Assembly (NCBI GenBank): GCA_002835545.1
Contig: PIZK01000024.1
Span: 34,099-98,098 of the forward strand
Source: Alteromonadales bacterium alter-6D02
GTDB taxonomy: Bacteria; Pseudomonadota; Gammaproteobacteria; Enterobacterales; Psychrobiaceae
Direction: 5' to 3'
DNA length: 64,000 bases
Every line of letters begins with the position of its first letter. Position 1 is the first letter of the stretch. The notes below the pieces were generated by a model. It was not told where the DNA came from. It worked only from the letters and a program-made list of their open reading frames with translations, and did no database searches. Positions 58,094 through 64,000 of this stretch are shown here, in pieces. The translations under genes were made by a program, and so were the position numbers.

Positions 58094-58393
58094 ATGAATC
58101 AAATAAAGTTTTCAACCATGAAAACAATATTTGAACCGAATTATCGGAAATTAATCGGCTGGCTGACTGCTGAAAGAAAGTTTAAAAAAATCACCCAGCC
58201 GCAACTCGCTGATAAGCTTTCGCTTCCAAACCACACTTATATTTCTAAAATAGAACGCTTTGAACGCAAACTTGATGTGTATGAGTTTGTAACGATTTGC
58301 CAAGCGCTCGAACTTGACCCACATGAAGGGATAGAAATTTTATTGAAGCCCGCTTCGAATTTTCATTTGAAAAAGCCTGAACAGTACTTGTAA
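58094..58393 (+). CDS. XRE-family helix-turn-helix regulator
   Basis: 99 residues. The HTH core is ITQPQLADKLSLPNHTYISKIERFERKLDVYEF (split here as ITQPQLADKLSLPNHT and YISKIERFERKLDVYEF, about 36-68). The start may be ATG 58094 or 58118; neither has a good Shine-Dalgarno sequence. A leaderless or weakly translated message would suit a regulator. Divergent from the lipoprotein gene with TTCGAA operators between. Confidence 0.8.
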   Translation: MNQIKFSTMKTIFEPNYRKLIGWLTAERKFKKITQPQLADKLSLPNHTYISKIERFERKLDVYEFVTICQALELDPHEGIEILLKPASNFHLKKPEQYL

Positions 58394-58549
58394 AAATCTT
58401 TGGTATTGGATGATGTTTTATCGAGTTATTAGATAGTTTTCTTACCAAGGGACTATATAAAATAGAGTCCACACTATTTTAAATGACTCAACCGTTGCTC
58501 CTCTGAAATGCTGATTGACTACCTGTCCTAGCGGGTGGATATTAAATTT

Positions 58550-58712
58550 GGCAGCTACAGGTTTCCAAGAGTTAGTTATATTGATTAACTTTGGAGAGCG
58601 TGAACTAGAGAATCATGCTGTGATAACTTCACGAAAGCGTTGAAGTTATGACTGACGGATAGCAGAGCAGACCATAAAAATAAGAAGCAGGCGCATAGCG
58701 CCTGCTTTTTTC
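58550..58712 (+). ncRNA. Candidate small RNA with own promoter and terminator
   Basis: The gap 58394-58784 has no coding frame apart from the leader of the next gene. TTGACT (58515-58520), an 18-base spacer and ATATTA (58539-58544) could start a transcript of about 160 bases ending in the terminator at 58685-58711. Nothing in the sequence tells the target. Confidence 0.35.
58685..58711 (+). terminator. Orphan terminator
   Basis: AAGCAGGCGC (58685-58694), loop ATA, GCGCCTGCTT (58698-58707), then TTTT. It stands between genes and does not follow a recognised coding region closely. Confidence 0.9.
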
Positions 58713-58784
58713 ATGCTCGAAACCATTAATTCCCCTGTGGATTATCTATTTACTTATGCAGAACAAAACTATAGGAGTCTTTGC

Positions 58785-59024
58785 ATGAGTACATATAAGC
58801 ATCTATTAATCAGCATGTTGCTGAAAGAAGGTAAAATGGTTTCAAAACTTTTTGGGGATTTATTATCACTATTCGGTGTCTTTGATATGTTAGATGTCAT
58901 CACCTTAAAACCGATAACAGCATATCAAGGTATTGAACTCATTTTTATTTCATTTGTGTTTTACGGCTTATCGCTGCTGTTTTTATTTGTCAGTCTTTGT
59001 CATGAACAAAGAGAAAGTAAATAA
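58785..59024 (+). CDS. Small membrane protein of unknown function
   Basis: 79 residues from ATG 58785, which follows AGGAG (58774-58778). The frame runs 24 codons further upstream into the region after the orphan terminator. Two hydrophobic segments (about 20-34 and 50-70) and a charged C-terminus (CHEQRESK). No family recognised. Confidence 0.62.
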   Translation: MSTYKHLLISMLLKEGKMVSKLFGDLLSLFGVFDMLDVITLKPITAYQGIELIFISFVFYGLSLLFLFVSLCHEQRESK

Positions 59025-59029
59025 CGATT

Positions 59030-59054
59030 AAGCACCCAGAAGGGTGCTTTTTTT
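59030..59054 (+). terminator. Terminator after the gene at 58785
   Basis: AAGCACCC (59030-59037), loop AGAA, GGGTGCTT (59042-59049), then TTTTT. It touches the 3' end of the convergent minus-strand gene. Confidence 0.88.
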
Positions 59055-59910
59055 AACGATAAAATAAAGCAGTAATTTCATCACAGAACTTCGTTCGGTA
59101 AATAATAGCAGACTGGAGTAGCAGGACATCTGCTTCACTAAGCAAAGGTTTTTTGCTGGCTTTATCATAACGAGAAGGTAGCTCATCAAACAGCTGACGA
59201 TGAAAGCGTTTGATATCTTCAAAAATGTGTTGTGATTGTGAAAACAGAAATACTTTTGAATAGTAACCCTCTTTTAGGGCATATAACCATTTTAGCAAAA
59301 TCTTTTCTCGCGCTTGCTTGTTTTTAAACGAGTGTTCTATTTCAATTGCGGCAATACAGCCGTCGGCCTCCATCACTAACCCGTCGACATTTCGAACAGC
59401 ATTGCTTTTAAATAAGCGCTTAAATTCTGGCTCAGTGATGATGCCGTTCCACATTGATAAACCTAGCTGGTTTTTAACCCCTCGCAAGCAGCAGTATATT
59501 GCGATTAAATCGTGATGAACGCTATTAGCATTAAACTGTAAAGCGGGGTTAGCCGTTGAACGAAAATAAACTGACATACACATCAACTCTTCTGCATAGC
59601 GTGCACCATTGTAGCTAAGGACGTAAACACGGCCATCGGGTGAGCGAAACGTTGTCATCATCTCTAATAGCTGCTCTTTGACGAGTTTATTTAGGTGCTC
59701 AAGCGCTTGATGCTTTGATACTCCATACAGCCACATAATAAGCGTTGGTGATATTATGTTAAAGCGAGCTACTATCATCATTGTTAGTTGCCGTCGGCGT
59801 TTCCCCGTTATATTACTATTAGCGCCAGGCGCATAAGTCATGTTTAGTGATAGGTAGGGTTGATAAAGCTCATTGTGTTGTTGAGCATCTGTGGTGCTGG
59901 ACTGGTTCAT
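59053..59910 (-). CDS. Replication-relaxation / MobC-like protein
   Basis: 285 residues. The N-terminal part (about 35-115) looks like a winged helix (RRRQLTMMIVARFNIISPT, SKHQALEHLNKLVKEQLLEM, GRVYVLSYNGARYAEEL). The following part, VDGLVMEADGCIAAIEIEHS (about 176-195) then LLKWLYALKEGYYSKVFLF, resembles a PD-(D/E)xK-type core. This layout fits the replication-relaxation family found on mobile plasmids. It suggests that this part of the island came from a plasmid or mobilisable element. Family assignment is from memory of the layout. Confidence 0.6.
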   Translation of the reverse strand: MNQSSTTDAQQHNELYQPYLSLNMTYAPGANSNITGKRRRQLTMMIVARFNIISPTLIMWLYGVSKHQALEHLNKLVKEQLLEMMTTFRSPDGRVYVLSYNGARYAEELMCMSVYFRSTANPALQFNANSVHHDLIAIYCCLRGVKNQLGLSMWNGIITEPEFKRLFKSNAVRNVDGLVMEADGCIAAIEIEHSFKNKQAREKILLKWLYALKEGYYSKVFLFSQSQHIFEDIKRFHRQLFDELPSRYDKASKKPLLSEADVLLLQSAIIYRTKFCDEITALFYR

Positions 59911-60200
59911 AATCTCTCTCTATTTAAAGGTAATATTAGTGTCGCTGTTGACTACTTTAAATAGGTAATGGCATAACGAAATCCAGCCATTAACACCACT
60001 TTTGATACCGAGAATGAGATGGAGGAAGGATAAAAAAACTCTCGGCCTCAATATTGCGATGATTATCGCAATCAATCCAGTCTTTGACTGATACTCTCAA
60101 TACGTTGTATTTCAAGCATATGCTTTGTAACGCCCGTCAGTCCTTATGTTGCTCTGCAACGAACTGTCTTGACGAACTGCGTTCTAGCGTGACAAACCAA

Positions 60201-60238
60201 AGCGAATATGTACTGAGCTACGCTCTGTACTACCCCCA
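60201..60238 (+). repeat. Inverted repeat, left copy
   Basis: AGCGAATATGTAC (60201-60213), eight bases, then CTCTGTACTACCCCCA (60222-60237). The same words occur on the opposite strand at 60377-60411, with about 140 bases between the copies. Confidence 0.85.
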
Positions 60239-60376
60239 TTTTGCCGCTTAGGGACGATGCGTATGTGTCATACTGATTGCATCTTTCCTCGCTATTTATT
60301 TTCTGACGAAAATAGGGTGGTTTAGTCTCAACTTGTGCCAAGTCTCATCTAAATTTCGCCAAGGCGAAACTAAAAG

Positions 60377-60411
60377 TGGGGGTAGTACAGAGCAATCTGT
60401 ACATATTCGCT
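60377..60411 (-). repeat. Inverted repeat, right copy
   Basis: On the minus strand: AGCGAATATGTAC, five to six bases, then CTCTGTACTACCCCCA. Pairs with the left copy at 60201-60238; the outer flanks remain similar for a further stretch. Confidence 0.85.
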
Positions 60412-60864
60412 GCTTTCGTCATCTACAGCTTCGCTTACGATAACTGTCGCAATTTGATAGTCTTTTTCAAAGACGCTTTTTTGCAGTTTTTCATGCTGAA
60501 AAATGCTGTTTAATCTTTCAGATTGTATCTAACAGAAGGCCTTGGCATAACTATAATAAAAAGTCACTCATCTCTCTCAATTGAGTGGGTAAGCCAAGTC
60601 CTCTACGTCTTAAACCAAAATATGAGCTGATAACCATTAGAATGTGAATTGGCCAATTGCTAATAAATTATCAGTTAAGCTATCAATGTTATGTGCTGCA
60701 TTATTGCACGTCATGTTTATGCATAAAATGTGAATGACATAAAAATATACTCATCAGTGTGCTCTTGAGGAAAAAACTCTACTCTGGTTTTAGTATGGTC
60801 GGACATGTAAAAAGAATCAGTTGAGGCTAAGTTTTATCCATTTATTTAAGATTAGAGTCCTTTC

Positions 60865-60981
60865 ATGTTATTAATTGTTGTCTTATTGAGCTCAGGAGTC
60901 AATATTAGCGACTTTATTGTACTTGGCTATGCCATGAATGCTATTTTATATTTAGTTGTGTCAGGTGGCTTAATAGCGTAA
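60865..60981 (+). CDS. Possible 38-residue membrane peptide
   Basis: ATG 60865 to TAA 60979. The peptide starts MLLIVVLLSSGVNISDF and ends VVSGGLIA, with two hydrophobic halves. The ribosome-binding site is weak (AGAG). It could be a small toxin or leader peptide, or chance. Confidence 0.3.
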   Translation: MLLIVVLLSSGVNISDFIVLGYAMNAILYLVVSGGLIA

Positions 60982-61997
60982 CTTAAAAATTAAAAATATT
61001 TTGTCCTTTATTTGGTTGTTAAAAATTAAAAAAATCTTCTCTTTCTTTTTTCTTTCTAAATCTATTCTAGAGAGCATTGATATTACATATACTGTTAAAT
61101 TAATAAGTAACTGTATTTTAATGTATAACGTTGCTACGAATGAGTTATATTTGGAAAACCTGCTACGAACTAGTTACATGTTAAAAACCGGTAATTAATT
61201 GATTTATAATTGATATTGTTGCTACGAATGAGTTAGTAAAGTTGCTACGAATGAGTTATATATCTAACTCGTTCGTAGCAATTCCAAAAACTGAAAATAT
61301 TTATATAACTTATTTTAAATCATGCGTTTAGCCTTTCGGTATGCAAAAGTTGCTACAATTGAGTTAGTTTTTTATAACTCATTCGTAGCCATTTTTGTAA
61401 CTGACTCGTAGCACTTATTAGTGTGAATGCTATCGTATTGAATTATTGTTATTTTTTTTCTTGTGTACAATTTTCGCTCCATTGCGTAGCCTGAGCTACG
61501 GTGTGAGTTTTTATGTGAGATTTGTGAATTTTTATTCTCTTCTTGTGGGCAGTTACTCTCATCTATTATAGATTAGGAGTAAAGGAGTTACTGAAGCAAA
61601 ACAGACCTAGAATGGATAAGCAAGATGAGAACATTGTTGATTTGTATATTTTTATTAAGCGGACAACCCATTGAGTCCACTTAAAAGTAGAAAAGGTGAT
61701 GCTTGACCACACCGATTCTCGTTTTGGCTATTCAATCGTTGGTGCTAACGCCTGCAATAATGTGTGCGACGTTGAACCAACAAAGCACACCGAACTCCGA
61801 ACCAAAACTGTCGAGTGTAACGCATCACCTTGGTTGCTTTTTTAAATGGCGATTTCCAGTGAAAAAACTAAACATTTCAACAAAACACACCAAACAATCT
61901 AATTGTATGATCTATGTCTTGATTTTTCTGTATTGAACCCCATATGTATAAAGATTCATTTAATGCATATAAATCTTGATATGAGCGAGGGGCGACT
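60982..61997. other. Gene-free region carrying the iterons, upstream of the CBASS genes
   Basis: Beyond the iterons (61131-61414) it is AT-rich with short frames only. The last ~400 bases presumably hold the promoter of the CBASS operon; I could not find a convincing -35/-10 pair. GAGGGG (61987-61992) is the ribosome-binding site of the next gene. Confidence 0.6.
61131..61414 (+). repeat. Eight iteron-like 17-base repeats (plasmid-origin type)
   Basis: The unit is TTGCTACGAATGAGTTA. Direct copies: 61131-61147, 61160-61176 (two or three changes), 61219-61235, 61242-61258, 61350-61366 (changes). Inverted copies: 61265-61281, 61375-61391, 61398-61414. Three neighbouring pairs have 23-base spacing (61219/61242, 61242/61265, 61375/61398), about two helical turns. 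This looks like the binding array of a Rep-type initiator. No Rep gene lies in the window. Confidence 0.85.
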
Positions 61998-62990
61998 ATG
62001 GCAACAACGGTTAACAGTGCATTCAATAAGTTCATGAAAGACTATGTCAATCTAGATAGTGACCAAGTAGTAAAAGCTCGTGCAAGTAGAAATTGGCTTA
62101 TAAAGCAAATTAATAATTTCCCCGGAAAAAACGATGATTTCCCAGCTTTATATGAAGAAAAACATTTTGGTTTTGGCTCATTTGCAAGATCTACTAAAAA
62201 ACGTAACTTAGATGATATTGATCATCTCGTTTGCATGAAAGCTCAAGGGCTCACATATACTGAATATAGTGATACCATTTACATACATGTCCCTGATGAC
62301 ATCAAACCATTCAGTAAGCTAATGCAAACAAATGCAGATTACCTTAGCTCAATTAAAGTTGTTAATCGATTTGTAAAGCATTTAGATGCTATTCCACAGT
62401 ACAAAAAAGCAGAAATCAAACGTAATCAAGAAGCGGCAACGCTTCAATTGAGTACATATGAATGGAATTTTGATATTGTCCCCTGTTTTTATACAACTGA
62501 AGATAGCAACGGCAAAAGTTTTTATATAATTCCTGATGGAAATGGGAACTGGAAAAAAACAGACCCAAGGTTAGACAAAAATAGAACGACACGAGTAAAT
62601 CAACTTCGCGATGGTCATGTTTTACAAGCTATAAGAGCTATGAAATACTGGAATAAACGTCAAACGATGGCAACGATGGGTTCATATCTACTTGAGAACA
62701 TGATTCTTGATTATTATGAAAATAATAGTGCAACACAATGGATTGACATTGAAGTTAAATATTTACTTCAGTATATAAAAGAAAATATCTACTCAAGTGT
62801 TGCTGACCCTAAAGGTATACAAGGCAACATCAATACATTAACTGATGATGAGAAATATTCTATTTTCAGCCGTGCATATGATGACTATGCTAGAGCGGTT
62901 GACGCATCTCAGAGTGAAAATTCAAATCCAGCATACGCTATAGGAAAGTGGAGAAGTATTTTTGGTTTAAACTTTCCAACTTACGGATAA
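61998..62990 (+). CDS. CD-NTase (SMODS-domain) of a CBASS defence operon
   Basis: A 330-residue cGAS/DncV-like nucleotidyltransferase that in the family makes a cyclic oligonucleotide on phage infection. The nucleotidyltransferase signature is GS (60-61) followed by DDID (72-75), with the third acidic residue D159 in WNFDIVPCF. The family segment YIIPDGNGNWKKTDPRLDKN (about 175-194) is present, as is TMGSYLLENMIL. No signal peptide. Its stop is three bases before the effector ATG. The product nucleotide cannot be read from sequence. Confidence 0.88.
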   Translation: MATTVNSAFNKFMKDYVNLDSDQVVKARASRNWLIKQINNFPGKNDDFPALYEEKHFGFGSFARSTKKRNLDDIDHLVCMKAQGLTYTEYSDTIYIHVPDDIKPFSKLMQTNADYLSSIKVVNRFVKHLDAIPQYKKAEIKRNQEAATLQLSTYEWNFDIVPCFYTTEDSNGKSFYIIPDGNGNWKKTDPRLDKNRTTRVNQLRDGHVLQAIRAMKYWNKRQTMATMGSYLLENMILDYYENNSATQWIDIEVKYLLQYIKENIYSSVADPKGIQGNINTLTDDEKYSIFSRAYDDYARAVDASQSENSNPAYAIGKWRSIFGLNFPTYG

Positions 62991-62993
62991 AAG

Positions 62994-63902
62994 ATGAATA
63001 ATTTTAATACCAACCAGAATTCAGATGTCGCTATAGATAAACTTGCAGCTCAAAACCAATTATATGGCGATGCAAAGAATCGACTTGGATTATACTTAGT
63101 ACTTTCAATTCCTGTAATGATATTACTAAATATTATCGTCAAACCTCTCCTGATTAATGATACATTCAGGTTAGGGTGGAATTTTGATCTCACTGATTCT
63201 ATTGCTTTCTATGCTTTACTTTTAACTATGTTTGAGCTGGTATACTTAAAACCCCAAATATCAAAACTTAAACAAAAAGCAGCAAAGATCCAAGAAGACT
63301 TCGACTGTACAGTTTATGAATTAGAATGGAATGATATATTATGTGATAGCAAACCGTGCGAATCAGAAATCAAAAACTCTTCTGATAAATATACAAAAAA
63401 AGGAAAATCTAGAGCTGTATTTGCTAATTGGTATACTCCTGATGTAGAACAAATAGATCAAGTTAAAGCTATCCTTGTTTGCCAAAAAGAAAATTTAGGA
63501 TGGGATGTTTCACAGCGAACAAAGTTTATTTGCTTTATTTCTTCGATTTCAATCGTAGTGTTTCTATTAAGTTTAATAGTTGCTTTCTTTCTGGATTTTA
63601 CACTTCAATCATTTATTCTGTCAGCAATTATCCCTAGTTTACCAGCGATTAGCTTCTCTATAACTAACTACTTTGAAAATAAAGAAGCTATCGCGAGTAA
63701 AGAGAAGTTAAAAGAAGCAACAGAGAAAGTCGAGAACATTAGAAACCCGACAATCAAATACGCAAGAAACATACAAAATTTAATTTATCTAAATAGAGTT
63801 AACAATAGCTTGATTTTTGATTGGTTTTATAATTATTTACGTGATTCAAATCAATCTGGAATTAGCTACGCATCAAAGCAACTCATTCAAAGATTATTCT
63901 AG
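62994..63902 (+). CDS. S-4TM CBASS effector (membrane-disrupting)
   Basis: 302 residues with four transmembrane helices: about 31-52, 67-85, 174-198 and 202-222. Between helices 2 and 3 a cytosolic segment has FDCTVYELEWNDI, NWYTPDVEQI and QKENLGWDVSQRTKFI, all typical of the SMODS-associated 4TM family. In that family the protein is thought to damage the membrane when the cyclic nucleotide is made. Three bases after the CD-NTase, so one operon. No ubiquitin-like accessory (Cap2/Cap3) or HORMA/TRIP13 gene is adjacent in the window. Confidence 0.85.
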   Translation: MNNFNTNQNSDVAIDKLAAQNQLYGDAKNRLGLYLVLSIPVMILLNIIVKPLLINDTFRLGWNFDLTDSIAFYALLLTMFELVYLKPQISKLKQKAAKIQEDFDCTVYELEWNDILCDSKPCESEIKNSSDKYTKKGKSRAVFANWYTPDVEQIDQVKAILVCQKENLGWDVSQRTKFICFISSISIVVFLLSLIVAFFLDFTLQSFILSAIIPSLPAISFSITNYFENKEAIASKEKLKEATEKVENIRNPTIKYARNIQNLIYLNRVNNSLIFDWFYNYLRDSNQSGISYASKQLIQRLF

Positions 63903-63908
63903 TACCTA

Positions 63909-63938
63909 AAGGTTGAGTGTGCCATTAGATTCACTCAG
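63909..63938 (+). terminator. Hairpin after the effector gene
   Basis: GGTTGAGTG pairs with CACTCAGCC (one G-T pair) across a 12-base loop, just after the stop codon at 63900-63902. No U-tract, so its terminator role is uncertain. Confidence 0.45.
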
Positions 63939-64000
63939 CCTATTCCTCACAACTTTAGCCAACGAATGATATGGACTCCCTATTCTGGTCTAATAACACT

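Larger units (their letters stand above)
59911..60864. other. Non-coding region with large inverted repeats (possible oriT or origin)
   Basis: No convincing coding frame. It holds the hairpin ATTGCGAT-GATT-ATCGCAAT (60053-60072), the long inverted repeat pair at 60201-60238 and 60377-60411, and TTTCGCC-AA-GGCGAAA (60354-60369). It lies directly upstream of the MobC-like gene. Beyond 60420 I see nothing more than AT-rich sequence. Confidence 0.6.

Noticed and set aside
60144..60341. 65-codon minus-strand open frame
   Set aside because: Lies across the left inverted repeat; better explained as a by-product of the repeat structure.
61001..61198. 65-codon open frame
   Set aside because: Its 3' half runs through iterons 1 and 2 and the frame has no plausible start context.
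61131..61414. CRISPR array
   Set aside because: The repeats occur in both orientations with irregular spacing and there are no cas genes; they fit iterons.
61703..61860. Possible integron attC site
   Set aside because: GTTGGTGCTAACGCC looked attC-like, but no matching inverse core or cassette arrangement was found.
61703..61936. 77-codon open frame upstream of the CBASS operon
   Set aside because: Starts at TTG with no clear Shine-Dalgarno sequence and has no recognisable features; likely chance.

Overview
The window looks like a chromosomal segment of a marine, moderately AT-rich gammaproteobacterium of the Shewanella/Psychrobium/Vibrio type. This is inferred from gene order and product similarity, not from a database search. 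The first ~49.4 kb is ordinary, densely packed core genome. The last ~14.6 kb (from about 49.45 kb to the window edge) is an accessory island that begins with a tyrosine recombinase. Its right-hand end lies outside the window.

Core part, left to right: the start of nadK (minus strand, cut by the edge) divergent from grpE; a small NrtS-type membrane protein overlapping a soluble chemotaxis receptor; dnaK, dnaJ, an M48 lipoprotein peptidase and fklB; an 870-base gene-free, T-rich stretch; carA-carB; a rhodanese and an RluA-type pseudouridine synthase; a His-rich exported protein and a CzcB/CzcA-type metal efflux pair without an outer-membrane partner; purC; qmcA-nfeD; two small related membrane proteins and a TPR/TonB protein; lpxL, hldE and tolC; the conserved run nudF-yqiB-cpdA-yqiA-parE-parC; a YfiR-like protein with a CHASE8-type histidine kinase; miaE; a sulfotransferase; an M28 lipoprotein peptidase; plsC, rraB, a thioesterase, cnoX, endA, sprT, a SulP transporter, a cold-shock protein and yfhL. 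grpE and dnaK each carry a close match to a heat-shock (sigma-32) promoter, so the chaperone set DnaK-DnaJ-GrpE is probably co-induced. purC has a sigma-70 promoter with PurR-like and CRP-like sites.

Accessory island: the integrase (49636-51252), an IS66 transposase tail, a five-gene run coding for exported proteins (three tandem paralogues with a CP[IV]VKD motif, one membrane-anchored protein, one lipoprotein), small regulators (excisionase-like, Cro-like and XRE), several unrecognised short genes separated by strong hairpins, a replication-relaxation/MobC-like protein, a region with large inverted repeats, eight 17-base iteron-like repeats with no Rep gene nearby, and finally a two-gene CBASS-type anti-phage module: a CD-NTase (SMODS) and a four-transmembrane (S-4TM) effector.

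The most interesting items are the CBASS module beside orphan iterons, the unrecognised exported three-paralogue cassette, the YfiR/CHASE8/histidine-kinase pair, the NrtS-chemoreceptor overlap, and the 162-base palindromic MITE with a shorter relative between dnaK and dnaJ.
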